A stretch of DNA of 64,000 nt. Origin: Lichina pygmaea (Eukaryota > Ascomycota > Lichinomycetes > Lichinales > Lichinaceae). The notes under the pieces were generated by a model, which saw nothing but the letters and a program-made list of their open reading frames with translations, ran no database searches and was not told where the DNA came from. Each line of letters opens with the position of its first letter. The first letter of the stretch is position 1. The position numbers and the translations under genes are program-made. Shown piece by piece: positions 20,786-33,050 of the stretch. The DNA lies in contig OY730169.1 in assembly GCA_963422465.1 (NCBI GenBank), forward strand, positions 186,001 through 250,000. The letters run 5' to 3'.

Positions 20786-22848
20786 TCGTGGTAGTTCCTT
20801 ATTAGTTCTTCAGTGTCTTCTGCCGTGAGCTTGTTGATCTGTGGTTGAGGCACCAGGTTTCCTTGCTGGTCCTGCTGTAAGATTGTTCCTTGGTGTTCAT
20901 CATCTTCCATGTGGTCTTTTTGTCAGCTTAGTGCGTCTGCTCTCCTATTGTCTTGTCCAGGGGTGTACAAGATCTTGAACTTGTGTTACCCTAGGAGTTC
21001 AGCCTATCTGACTTGCTGTCTGTTCAGCTTCTTGGTTGTTGTGAACATTGTCAGATTCTTGTGGTCTGTGAGAACAGTGAGTTCAGAACTGCTTTCTGTG
21101 TACACTCTCCAGTGTTCGAGTGCGTTGACGACTGCCAGTAGCTCTTTATCATAGATATCATAGTTTTGTTCTGCTTGTGTTATTTTTTGTGAGTAGTAGG
21201 CAACTGGGTGCCACTTGCTATCTGCCTGTTGGCATAGACATGCTCCCACTGCCTGATCTGAAGCATCTGTCTTGATTTGTGTTAGTTAGCCTGTCTTGAA
21301 GTTGAGGAGAACTGGTTCCTTGGCGCAAGTGTCCTTGAGCTGTTGGAATACTTTTTGTTATCTCTCTGTCCACCAGTACTCCACGTCCTTCTTCATGAGT
21401 TCTGTCAGTGGTGTTGCCATCTGTGAGTAGTTCTTTATGAACTGTCAGTTGAAGTTGGTAAATTCTAGGAAGGCTTGTACTTCCTTAACTGACATCAGTG
21501 TTGGCTATTGCTGAATCACTTTGATTTTCTCAGAGTCAATCTTGATCCCTTTGATCCCTATGACATATCTGAGGAATTCAACTTCCAGTTTGTTGAACTC
21601 ACATTTCTTTGGGTTGAGCTTGAGCCCTGTCTGTTGTAGGCATTGTAGAACATCCTTCACATGTTTGGTATGTTCCTGTTGCATGTTCGAGTAGACAAGA
21701 ATGTTGTCCAGGTAGGCAATAGCTGTTTGGTCCAGGTGTGCTCTGATGATGTTGTTGATCAATGCTTGACATGTTGCTGGTGTGTTTGTGAGTCCGAATG
21801 GCATAACCAGATACTCATAGTGTCTGTATCAGGTTCTGAAGGCTGTCTTCCATTCTTCTCCTTCTTTCATGCATATCAGGTTGTATACTCCTTTCAAGTC
21901 CAGCTTGGTAAAGATTGTAGCTTGGCTGATCCTGTCTCGCAATTTGTTTGCATTTGGCAACAGATATCAGTTCTTGATGGTAATGTTGTTGAGTTTCCTG
22001 TAATCCACACAAAGTCGAAGACTTCTGTCTTTCTTTGGTGCAAATAGTATCGGGTATCCTGCTGGCAATTGAGATTCTTGAATGAAACCTTTTTTCAGGT
22101 TTTCCTCCAGGTACTCGCAAAGTACTTGAAGCTCTTTCTCTGATAACTGGTAAATTGGTCCAAATCCTGGCTCTGTCCCTGGTTGCAACTTGATCTCATG
22201 ATCCCAAGGTTAGTGCTTAGGCAACACTGCTGTTGTTATCTCTTCCTGAAAGAGGTTATCATACCCAGGTCAGTACTCTTCAGGGATCTCCAGAGGGTTA
22301 ACAACTTCCTCTCTCTTCATCTCTGACTGTTTGGCCACCTGGTTCCGGGGTGTGCCTGTCAAGGCAGACCTCTTCTCTTGAGAGTTGTCCTTTCTGTCAG
22401 TGAGGTTCCACTAAGGACTCCTTCCCTCATCTGTCTATGCCTTCTGCGGCTGGTAACAGGTCTGAGCTGTGTTGTTAGTGCAGTTCCTAAACGTGAGTAC
22501 TCCTGTCTTCCAGTTAACAACTGGGTTGTGCTTCTTTAGCCAAGGCATCCCCAAATAGATATCCTGAGTGGCCAACTCGACAATATCAAGGTGGATCCTT
22601 TCAGCATAGTGTCCGGTAACTATTTCCATTGGCTGCATCTTATGGCAGACTAGCTCTGTCTGTCCATTTGCCATCGCAAGCTGATAGGGCTGCTGCTTGT
22701 GTCTTCTTCCAGTGCTGAGGGTGTTGTAAAGTTGTCTTGAGATGTAGTTTCCACTGGCTCCAGAGTCAACAAATGTGTATATCCGTACTGGCATGTTGGC
22801 GTGTAGTGACACAGGCAATCGCAGGTGCTTTGCATTGCTAGGGGTCAT
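20786..22848 (-). pseudogene. Element A pol (protease, RT, RNase H, start of integrase), broken
   Basis: One frame from 22848 downwards: protease (FVDSGASGNYISRQL; IYLGMPWLKKHNP), reverse transcriptase ([20 protein letters not shown] near 22040; AIAYLDNILVYSN near 21700), RNase H (21249-20910; [20 protein letters not shown]) and the integrase N-terminus (NKLTAEDTEELIRNYHD) ending where element B was inserted (20786). Stops are scattered throughout. Confidence 0.87.
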
Positions 22849-22886
22849 GTTGTTGAGCTCCCAATATCACCCCTTGACAAGGGAGT

Positions 22887-24386
22887 TCAGTCTTTTCCTG
22901 ATTGAAGTGTCTTTCCACTGACTGGGCAATAGGTCCAGCCATTCCCATCAGTCCTGAGGAATCTGTTCATGAATTTGTCTTGCTGATACTTGTCACATCC
23001 AGGCTTGAGGCAGTACTGCCAATTGTTGATGTAGCAGTTGTGGTTGTTGCCTTGCTGTAGGAGCATGAGGTGTTTGTGCCAATCATGTGTGTGCCCGGGG
23101 AATGTGGTGTGTTGGTGTTTGTCCCAAAGATGGATCTCACACACATCCTTCTCGCAATTGACCCAATGCTTGTGGCAGGTGGTGTGGTAGGGTGAATGTT
23201 CTCTGTACCTTCGTAGTTGTTTGTGGTAGGTGCAGTAGTGCTTTATGCAAAACCTCCACTGTAGTTCACTGTGCTGTAGATTTCGTGGGTCCATGCTGTA
23301 AGTATAGCTTCCTTGTGGTATTTCTTCTTTGATAGACATGGGTTTGTCTTGGTCCCCATCAGAGGTGGTTAAGAGCTCCTGTCCCTTGTCCTGACCTGTC
23401 AGTTCTGGTAGGTTCTTGCCTCCTGATGTTGCCAGTTGGTGGGCTACTTCCAATGTCTGATTGTAGTTGTCCTATTGTTCAAGAGATAGCTGAGCCTCTC
23501 CTGGTGGGTCCTCTGGCTCAATGACATTCCAGTCTCTGTCAAGCGTATTAAGTTGCTATCAGTGCACCTTGTTCTTTGAACAACAGTCTTTCACCATGTG
23601 GCCTAGCTTGCCACAGGTATAGCACTTCAGTGCTTTCCTCTTTTTGTTGTTTCTTCCCTTTGTGAACCTTCCCTTGTGGTGGACTGCATCCAGTTCCATG
23701 GGTGCATAGCCATATGGGTTATGTGGTGGTGTCTTGTTAGGCAGCTTGTAGTGGTTGCTCACATACCATGCAGGGTGGCTGTATCCTCTGTCGTGGTGTT
23801 TCTCCATCACTTGCTTGAATAGTTTATTATTGATGTTGATTGCTTGTGTGATGAGTTTGTCCAGTGTGTTGACTGCTCATCTGTCAAAGGTGATTTCATC
23901 CTTCATGTTTTCCTTGAGTCCACATCAGTACATGACTATCAGAGCATCATCATCCCAGTCAGTCAGTACTGAGTATTGTTTGAACTGTGTGGTGTACTCT
24001 GCGGCTGAGTGTTGTTGCTTGATGTGCTGGATCATTTGTATAGCCACTTTGTCTTTGTTAGATAGTCCAAGGATCTTTTTGATCTTGTCCTTGAATTGTA
24101 TCTATTTTGTTATCTATTCTGTTGTGCTGTTGTGGTCTCTGTTTCCTGAGAGATGTTTGTTGATGTAGGGCTTGATCCATTGATAAGCATTACCTCTCAT
24201 GTAAGTGGTTGCAAAGAGGGGCCACTTTTCCTTAGGCAGCTTTGTCTCTGGTTGGAATTGAAAGTAGACTTGGAGTTGTATAAGCCAGTTGTCAACCTTG
24301 TTCCTTTCGCTGTAGAACAGGTCTGGCTTGGCGATGCTAATCTTTCTATCTGGGAAGTTGGGGTTGGTTGCTCCTGAGGTACTCAT
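22887..24386 (-). pseudogene. Element A gag with zinc knuckle and Cys/His-rich tail, broken
   Basis: ATG at 24386, 18 bp inside the 5' LTR. Gag domain to about 23900, zinc knuckle CYTCGKLGHMVKDCC (about 23622-23578), then a long Cys/His-rich region from 23270 to about 22890 (QWRFCIKHYCTYHKQLRRYR, CHKHWVNCEKDVCEIHLWDK and further C/H pairs), which stays open here. Here TAT is followed by CAA (Gln) where B and C have TGA, both explained by an ancestral CGA codon. Gag and pol are related by a -1 frame step. Confidence 0.85.
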
Positions 24387-24404
24387 CCTTGAGGGTCTTC
24401 AAAG

Positions 24405-25056
24405 TGTTGCAGTCTGTACTGTACTGTCCTATCTGAGTATAGGATTAGGGTGAGAGGTGGAAGGTGGGTTAGTTCTCACAGGAGAGGAGTGTCAAGGAGT
24501 GTGAAGGGGTTTGGTAGAACATGGTAGTGGTGACACCTGATCAATGGCTTTGTACAAAAGGATTGTATTGAAGTAGATCTAGTTGTCTGGATCACAACAT
24601 GAGTTGAAGACAATTGTTCTATAAGGGAACTATCACCAGACTATATAGTGCTGGCCTGTCAAGACAATCAAGATTGTCTCAACAGTCTTGACATCAAGAC
24701 AGGTGAGATTGTCTTGACAGTCCCACCATGTTATGCACTCTGCGTCAAGATGGGTGAGATTGTCTTGACAGTCCCACCATGTTATGCACTCTGCGTCAAG
24801 ACTGGTGAGATTGTCTCAATGCTTCATGCATCCTGCGTCAAGACTGGTGAGATTGTCTTGATGCTTCATGCATCCTGTGTCAAGACTGGTGAGATTGTCT
24901 TGATGCTTTATGCATGCTGTGTCAAGACTCCTGTGTGTGTCTTGACAGTCACGTGACCCCTTGTTGGTTGGTCACTTGACTTCCATGGTGTCCTCTTGCC
25001 TGGCCCACAGCCTGATTGCCTATAAATGAGTGGCTCCCATCCTCTGGGTTGTAACA
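24405..25056 (-). repeat. Element A 5' LTR (652 bp)
   Basis: Same ends and length as the partner at 11805-12456, with the 51/42-bp minisatellite in U3 and CTATATAGT at 24641-24649. Confidence 0.93.
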
Positions 25057-25330
25057 CTAGGGAAGCTTAGATCTCACACCCAGGGAAGTATGAGATTCTA
25101 ATCTCCACATCTCTGACTCTAGTATCCCAATCTCCAGCTACACTTTTCTCTTTTTCCCAGCCATTACCAGAAGGGAAAAGATGTAAAACAACTAAGCTAA
25201 CCAGAAGCTCAGAGAGAATCAGGGGAAACTGTCCAGAAGTTTAAATTCTTGCTGCAAGATCAACAAACAATAAGGGAAAAGTGCCAGCCAACTCTTTCAA
25301 GATCTTTGAAGATGAGATATCTACATAAAA

Positions 25331-27417
25331 GACTCTAAGCTTACTCTTCTTCAGTATAATATACAAAAAAACTAATCAGTCTAAGAGCTACTTCTAGCAA
25401 CCTCAGCTCTTCAAGAGGTGGACATTATTACACTTCAAGAACCCTGGAAAAACCCCCACCTAGAAACAAGCACCTCTACTGTTTTTTCTTCCTTTCTTCC
25501 TTTTTACTTTTCAGAGATTGGCAGAACACTTTTTCTAATTAACAAGAACCTGAAACTTTCTTCTCTTCACTCTACTTTCTGGAGTAAAGATTTTATTTCT
25601 CTTGAAATCCACTTGGAGAACTCTACCACCTCTCTTTAGGTACATAATCTTTACTTCACTCCATCAAGCCAAGAAAATTACACAGAAGTATCAGAAGCTC
25701 TTCTCTGTTTGCTCCAAAATGCTCTACAAGAGTAAGGACAACATATTCTTCTAACAGATTCAAACCTTCATTATCCAGACTAGTCAAAGAAAAGAAGACT
25801 ATACTCTGAGACTGCAAACAAGTTCCAAAGTCTAATGAAAGATTGAAATCTGGATTTAGCTATTGCACTTTTTACTCCTACCAGAGCAAGATCTCTTTCT
25901 GACAAACTATGTTCTACTATTGATCTGTCTTTTATTTCTTCTTCTTTTTCTAACTCTCTGATTTTCTCTAAAGTAGCTCTCCAGTTCTTTCATGGGTCTG
26001 ACCATAGACCTGTACTAACTAGCCTGGATCTGGATCCTCCAAGGAAATCCTGGAAGCTAGAAAGGAACTGGACAACACTAGACTCAAACCTTGCAAGAGC
26101 AGAAGATCCCAGAGTACTCCAGAGATCCAGCTCTCCCAGGAGGTTACTGCTGAAGAAGTGGAGTAAATCCTAAACAGAAAGAAACCTTTTACAGCAGGGG
26201 GAAAAGATAAGCTGCCAAATAGATTTCTGAAAGCTCTGGGTCTCAAGTTCTGCCAAGCTATAGCTATTCTCACATCAACATGCTGGAGACTGGAATACTT
26301 TCCTGAGAGGTTCAAGAATACAAAGACAGTCTGTCTAAGAAAACCTGGCAAAGGAAGCTATAACCAAGCTAAAGCCTGGTGCCCTATAGCTTTGCTCAAC
26401 ACAACTGGCAAGCTGATAGAAGCTATTACAGCAGCCAGACTAAGTAAGGTAGCAGAAGAAGCTAAACTTTTGCCAGAAATCTAGATAGGCTTCAGAAAAG
26501 GAAGATCAACTGAATCAGCACTCTTCCTACTGACCTCCCAAGTGGAAAAAGTCTGGAAGGAAGGCATGGTTGTATCTCTACTTTCTCTGGATATCTCAGA
26601 AGCCTATGATAGAGTTCTACCTAAGATCCTCCAACAAATCCTAGAGAGAAAAGGAATTCCTCTCTGGCTATCTTCCTAGATTTTCTCTTTCTGCACCAGT
26701 CACTCTACCACTCTTGTGTTTGATGACTCTGAGTCTTCCTCTATTCCTATTCACTGTGGAGTTCCCCAAGGTTTCTCTTTATCCCCTATTCTTTTTCTAT
26801 TTTATATTTCTGAACTACATGAAACTGTACATGCTTCTTCTACTGGTGTTTCTGCTCTGGGATTTGCAGATGATACAAATCTGCTTGTATTTGGACACTC
26901 CCTAAAAAGCAACCTTCTGAATTTGAAGAACACACACCTCAAATATCTATCATGGGCTGCAAGACATGGAATAGTTTTCTCTTCTGAGAAATATGAAATA
27001 CTTTATTTTTCCAGCAAAAGATCAGACAATCTTCAGCTTAAGCTCAGACTGGGGAATGTGATTCTAAGACTAAAAGAAGAAGTGTGAGTATTAGGAGTCT
27101 ACCTGGATGCAAAACTCCACTGGCATAAGTACCAGAGAATTATTTTTCAAAAAGTCCAGAAAGTACTCTCCTCTCTCTCCAGAACTTCATATTCTACTTG
27201 GGGTTTCCCAGTCCTCACATCATGTCTTGTGTATACTGCAATACCCAGATCCTTACTGAGCTACACAGTGGGGATCTGGTTCAATCCTCTAAGAAAATCT
27301 TCTAATATTTCCTTTTTTATCACATTCCAGAACAAATGTCTAAGACTTATTGGAGGTGCCTTCAAAGCCACTCTATCTTTCTTATTAGAGAGTGAGCTTT
27401 TTCTTTTACCTCTAGAT
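25331..27417 (+). pseudogene. LINE ORF2 (endonuclease and reverse transcriptase), broken
   Basis: The endonuclease begins near 25334 (LTLLQYNIQK) and has VDIITLQEPWKN at about 25418, the QEPW block of AP-like LINE endonucleases. The reverse transcriptase is seen as IGFRKGRSTESALFLLTSQV (26487), SLDISEAYDRVLPKILQQ (26586), GVPQGFSLSPILFLFYISEL (26759) and the catalytic FADDTNLLVFG (26863). Stop codons stand where family members have Gln or Trp (TAG before IGFRKGRS; TAG in the SS_IF segment), the pattern of CpA-to-TpA change. No CG dinucleotide was found in 25057-27417. Interrupted by element E at 27417; resumes at 39934. Confidence 0.85.
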
Positions 27418-27685
27418 TGTGACGAGGCAATGGCAGAGCAGAACTCAAGCCTAACTGATTTCAGTAACCTTGACCTGACTTGGCTTGAGACTTGAGACTT
27501 GGATTGATGTACAAGACAAAAAACAAGGAAGGAAAAAAGAAAAGAAGAAGAGAAGAAGCTGGGGGAGCAGGAGAAGTTCTTATAGGCAGGGGATACGGTG
27601 GAGCGAACAGGCAACAGTGCAGATAGAACTTCCCGGCAAGGTGTGTGACTTGTGCCAGATATGCAACTGGGCCAGAACTGTGACA
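27418..27685 (-). repeat. Element E 3' LTR (268 bp)
   Basis: TGTGACGAGG..CTGTGACA. It has one copy of the unit of about 76 bp that occurs twice in the right LTR and in solo LTR F, which explains the length difference. Confidence 0.9.
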
Positions 27686-27689
27686 TTAC

Positions 27690-30600
27690 CCCCCTCCTTC
27701 ACATAGTGAACTCCTGTGAGCCTCAGGCCGCTTGTGGGTGTAGTTCTGTGGCTGTGGCTTCCTTGGGTATTTCTCATGGAAGTTGTAGATGGTGTCTTTG
27801 GTGTTGTCAAGATACTCAATAGGCTCTTCAGTAGCATCTTCAATTGGCCATCCAGACTATTTGACCAGGTACTTGAACTTCTGTCAAGACATTGCTGGCT
27901 TGGAGTCAAGGATTTCTTTAACCTGGAACTCTTCATCTGTGTCTTGACTGATGACAGGGCCAGGGTGTTTATTTGATTGGCTAGGGATAGGATTAGCAGG
28001 TGTCAGACATAGAAGGGAAACATGAAAGACAGGGTGGATCTTGAGAGTGTGTGGAAGCTCCAGATGGCAGGCACAGCTTCCGACTATCTTCAACACCTTG
28101 AATAGTCCAATCCACTTGTCGTCAAGCTTTTTGCATGGGTGGTGTGTCCTGATGTTCTTAGTATTCAGCCAAACAAGATCTCCAGTTTGATAGAACAGTG
28201 ACAGGACTTGATGCAAATTGGCAGTGTGAGCTTGAGCTTCCTGGGATAGTCGGAGTTCAGCTTGCAACTGTTCCAGAATCTGTGTTATTTCTCCAGAGAT
28301 TTCTATAGTATCTTGGTTACAGGCTTCACTTGTGGGTGTGATGCTGAGCTGTGGATGGAACCCTTTGTTGGCAAAGAACAGTGACATGCCAGAGGAATCA
28401 GACTGGGAGTTGTTCTGCGTGAACTCTGCCAGAGGAAGCCATTGGATCCAGTCATCTTGGAGATAGTTGACATAGGATCTCAGGTAGTGTTCAAGCTCCT
28501 GATTCTCTTGTTCTATCTGACTATCTATCTCTGGGTGGTGTTCTGAGGATAGTCGTAGCATGATGTTGAGATGGGTACAGAGTGCTTTCCAGAATAAGCT
28601 GACAAACTGACCTCCTCTGTCTGAGACAATGCTTCTGGGCAAGCCATGAGTACAGACAACAAACTGGATGAACATCTGGACAAGATGCGAGGTTGTCATC
28701 TCAGCACATAGCACAAAGTGGTGTTCTTTGGTGAGACAGTCAGTGATGACCCAGATGTGCTTGGCACCAGGGAAGCAGGCATCTCTTGACCTGGGCAAGT
28801 CAGTAATGAAATCTATAGCCAGATCCTGCCAATGTTGCTGAGGTACAGGAAGAGATAGCAGCTCTCCTTGGTGATCACAGGTAGGCTTTGCTTGAGAGCA
28901 GACATGATAATTCCTGATGTACTGCTGTATAATGTTCACTATCTTTGGCCAATAGTACCAACAAGACAGAAGATTGTGGGTCTTGGCAATCCCAGTGTGG
29001 CCAGCTATTGCTTGGTCATGGGCTTCTTGGAACAGGCGTAGGTGTACCTTATTGTTCTCAGGGATCCAGAGTCAGTTCTTGTAGAAGAGACAGTCATTTT
29101 CCAAGCTGCAGTCTGAGAGAGACACTTCTTGACTGTGCCTGACACCATCCCTTAGCATCTGTGACACTGTTGCCACTGGATCACCTTCAGCAAGGTTGTT
29201 ATAGGTAGCTTGGATGATGTCTGAAAGAGGTGCAGCATCAGGTTCAGTGTCAACTGGTGCAGCTTCTGAACATCTCAGGATCTGGATGGGCTTGACTTGA
29301 ACCTCTGAATGTGTAAGATTCTTGGGCTTGAGGACGACTTGCTCCATGAAGTCTTGACAGGGATCACTGTCTGACAGGAAGTCTTGGGAATGTTGAGTGA
29401 GAGCATCAGCCTTGCACTGACTGTCTGGACAGTAGCTGATCTTGAAATTAAAGTATGACAAGAACTCGCTCCAACAGGCTTGACGGCAGGAAAGACACTT
29501 TGACAACATGAAGTACTCTAAGTTCTTGTGATCAGAGATCATCTTGACAGGTTCTGGAGATCCTTCAAGCTCTGCTCGCTATTCTTTAAAGGCACAGACA
29601 ATTGCCAACAACTCCTTGTCGTAGATCTTGTAGTTGCATTCTGCTGGCAGGTGGTGGCGTGACAAGAAGGCAACAGGGTGTAGAACTCCTTCATGGTCTG
29701 GCTGTGACAGGACAGCACCAGAGATGTAGTCAGAAGTGTCAGTCTCAACAACACACTCCTTCTCCAGATCAAAGTGCTGCAGGATGGGTGCAGTGCTGAA
29801 CACCTTCTTGATACTTTCAAACAAGCACTGCTCTGGGGTTTCCCACTTGAAGGTAACATTCTTCTTGGTCAGAGCTGTGAGTGGAGATGCAAGCTTGGCA
29901 AAGTCTTTGATGAACTGGTGGTAGAAGTTTGCAAAGGTAATAAAGCTCTGCACTTCCTTAAGACTGGCAGGAGACTTCCACTCCTTGATGGCATCAGTCT
30001 TGGCTGGGTCCATGCTCACAGATCTGGGTCAGCCGTCTTCAGTGGCAGACTGAATGATGAGGCTAAGGTACTTGACTTGATGCACTTCAAAGTCGCACTT
30101 GGAGATGTCAACTTGCAGGCTTGCATCTTGTAGTTGACTGAGAACAAGCTTGATGTGCTTCTGGTATTGCTTGAGTGTCTGACTGTAGATAAGGATGTCA
30201 TCCACATAGGCAGTGCCAAAGACGTCAAGGATGTCAGGTCCCAAAACATCATTGATGTAGTTCTGGAACATGCTTGGAGTATTGGCAAGACCAAAGAGCA
30301 TGATAAGGTATTTGTAGAGGCCTCAGTGTGTGTGGAATGCAGTCTTCCATTCTTCACCTTCCTTCATCCAGATACAGTTGAAGGCACCAACAATATCAAG
30401 CTTGGTGTACCACACAGCTTTGCAAAGCTAGTCCAATATCTCCTGGATCAGTGGCAGAGGGTAACAGTTCTTGATGGTGATAGTGTTGAGTGCTCTGTAG
30501 TCTACACAGAAACGTAATCCACCTTCTGGCTTCTTGACAAAGAGGACTGGTGCAGTAGCAGGTGATGAAGATGCTTGAATAAAGTCCTTGTTCAGGTTCT

Positions 30601-31904
30601 TTGTCAGGTACTTCTTGAGAACTTCAAGTTCTTCTCTGCTCATGCTGTACAGAGGTCCAGAGAATGCCTGGGTTCCTGGTTCCATCTTGATCTTGTAGTC
30701 AACTCCTGGGTGTAGATGAGGAAGCTTGTCAGCGTCATCCTTGCTGAAGATGTCCAGGAACTTGTGGTACTGAGCAGGGAGAAGTGTGGCAGAATCCACA
30801 CACTTCTTTGGCTTCAACACCTGCTCAATGTCTCTCAGAGAAACACTGAACACCTGGTGATCCAGCTTGGCAGCAAGGAGAGAAAATGCGGCAGTATTGA
30901 TAGGGATTGGTGTGGCAGAAAGAGGCTTGGAATCCTGAGACTTTCCAGCAGACATCTTGGCTTCAAGATCCAAAGAGATTGGATAGCTATTGTTTGACTT
31001 AAGGCATGCTGATCAGCAGTGATCTGACTTGAACATGATTGAGGTGTTTGTCCAATCAATGTGTGGCCTGTACTTCTGGAGCCATGGCATCCCCAGAATC
31101 ACATTATAGTGAAGGCCAGAAGACACAAAGAGAGAGACTTCCTTCTGGTGCACACTATATACTGTGGTCATGATTGTCTTGGTGAGATGTGTGGTTTGTG
31201 ACGTCTTGCCATCAAACAATCACAATGTGCGTGGGTAGAGGAGAGGTTCTTGGTAAAGGGATTGCGCAAAGGAAGCACCAATGCAGCTAAATGCTGAACA
31301 GCCAGAGTCGATGAGAGTATTGCACTTGAATTTCCCATCTAGGATACAAGGAAGAAACAAGCACTTGCTGTCCAACTGCTGGTCTGGAGACAGATAGCCA
31401 ACATGGAGATCCTTTTCATGTCCTTGGGCATGACAATAACCAAGGACTACTTGTTTTCCGACTCTGGAGTAGTCTCAACAGTGGCAGACTTGGTGGTGGT
31501 TGTAGTGGTGGCAACAACAGGCATGCTTTTCACTGGACAGAAGGTTGAGACATGACCTTGGTTTCCACAGTAGAAGTAGAGGCCTTTGCTTTGACAATGT
31601 TCTCACTCTTCTGGTGTCAGCTTAGAGTGGCTGAGATCTATGGTAGGACTTGGTGGCTGTGGTGTGAAGGCTGGCTTGATGAACCCTGACTGTGGAACTG
31701 AGGCTTGGGTGGGAGGTGCTTGACGTGGACGGCGAGAGTTGGCAGAAGTGGCACCCAACTGGTTGTCTTGCAGCTGGCATTCCTCAACAAGCTTCTGATA
31801 GCTGATGTCCTTGAGGTTGATACTGACAAGCTGCTTGGCAAGCTCTTCAGAGACAGCGTATCAAAGATAGCACTTCAAGGTCTTGTTGTTGAAGCCTGTG
31901 TGTG
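27690..31904 (-). pseudogene. Element E gag (3' part) and pol, broken
   Basis: From 31904 downwards: the gag remainder with a damaged zinc knuckle (YFYCGNQGHVSTFCP near 31575, first Cys replaced by Tyr), protease end (VILGMPWLQKYRPHIDW), reverse transcriptase ([20 protein letters not shown] near 30530; TAYVDDILIYSQT near 30200), RNase H (VVETDTSDYISGAVLSQ near 29750), integrase with DDE core (DLAIDFITDLPRSRD at 28825, IVSDRGGQFVS, LSSEHHPEIDSQIEQ) and an SH3-like GDLVWLNTKNI. The chromodomain continues after a TGA near 27884 with KYLVKWSGWPIED. Stops are fewer than in A-C. Confidence 0.87.
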
Positions 31905-32505
31905 TGTTGTGGTCTGTACTGTACTGTCCTATCCAAGTATAGGATTAGGGCAAGAGGTGGAAGGCAGGTTGGTTCTCGCAGGAGAGGAGTGTCAAGGAGT
32001 GCGAAGGGGTTTGGTGGAACATGGTGGTAGTGACACCTGATCAATGGCTTTGTACAAAAGGATTGTATTGAAGTAGATCTAGTTGTCTGGATCACAACAT
32101 AAGTTGAAGACAATTGTTCTATAAGGGAACTATCACCAGACTATATAGTGCTGGCCTGTCAAGATGATCAAGATTGTCTTGACAGTCTTGACATCAAGAC
32201 AGGTGAGATTGTCTTGACAGTCCCACCATGTTATGCACTCTGCGTCAAGACTGGTGAGATTGTCTTGATGCTTCATGCATCCTGTGTCAAGACTGGTGAG
32301 ATTGTCTTGATGCTTCATGCATCCTACATCAAGACTGGTGAGATTGTCTTGATGCTTCATGCATCCTGCGTCAAGACTCCTGTGTGTGTCTCGACAGTCA
32401 TGTGACCTCTTGTTGGTTGGTCACTTAACTTCCATAGTGCCCTCTTGCCTGGCCCGTGGCCTGATTGCCTATAAATAAGTAGCTCCCATCCCCTGGGTCA
32501 TAACA
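31905..32505 (-). repeat. Element C 3' LTR (601 bp)
   Basis: TGTTGTGGTC..TCATAACA, with a shortened 42/51-bp repeat array (about 32200-32380). Confidence 0.92.
32470..32479 (+). promoter_or_regulatory. TATA box facing the antisense ORF (element C)
   Basis: TATAAATAAG, 80 bp upstream of the antisense ATG at 32550, the same position as in element A. Confidence 0.55.
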
Positions 32506-32549
32506 CTACCCTCCTCTCCTTCATTCATTGTCCTGATGAATTCTTGAGT

Positions 32550-33050
32550 ATGTCTGCAAAATCACGTGCCTCTGCTTACTGAAACCAACTGGCAGCCCAG
32601 ATCTGTGATCATAACTTTGTGTCACTTGCTCTGTGTGACTTCTGTGTTTTGAACCACAAGCCCTGCTTCTGAATGTCTGACGACAACGATAAGTTGAAGT
32701 GCGCTGAATGCACTTGTCGTGGAAAGTCCTGTGTGTCACTTTCTTGGGAGTTGTTGAACATGACTCAAGATAACCTTCGTGAGGATTTGGCTGTTGATGA
32801 GGCTAAGCAGGATGCTCTTGTTAAGCAGCTTGCCAAGCTGCAGGCTTGTGTGTCCTGAAAGTGAAAGGTTCTTGAAGGTGCCAAGGGTCAAGCAAAGAAG
32901 AAGCTCCAGTGCCTTGTTGCTGAAATGAAGGTGGATGGTGAAGACTTGTCGGCGACAGTCATTGATGTGTCTGCGCTACAGGCTGAGCTGTTCAGTCCTG
33001 CTTCTGCCGGAACTGCTGCAGAAGGAGCTAGCAGTTTGCGAGGTTCCTGA
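32550..33050 (+). pseudogene. Antisense ORF of element C (501 bp), broken by stops
   Basis: Same length as in A and B with no indels. CDFCVLNHKPC, eleven positions (one now a stop), CAECTCRGKSC, then SWELLNMTQDNLREDLAVDE and a charged helical part; the C-terminal third (about 32880-33030) is open. Stops at about 32580, 32670, 32856 and 32862 are all TGA. Confidence 0.65.

Larger units (their letters stand above)
11805..25056 (-). mobile_element. Element A: Ty3/gypsy chromovirus carrying element B
   Basis: An LTR element in minus orientation with 652-bp LTRs at both ends and the target duplication CTAGG (11800-11804, 25057-25061) in LINE ORF1. Removing element B (14185-20785) and one TCGTG copy leaves about 6.6 kb with Gag, protease, RT, RNase H, integrase and chromodomain in order. 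It is the same family as B, C and D by protein sequence and by the downstream half of the LTR. Confidence 0.93.
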
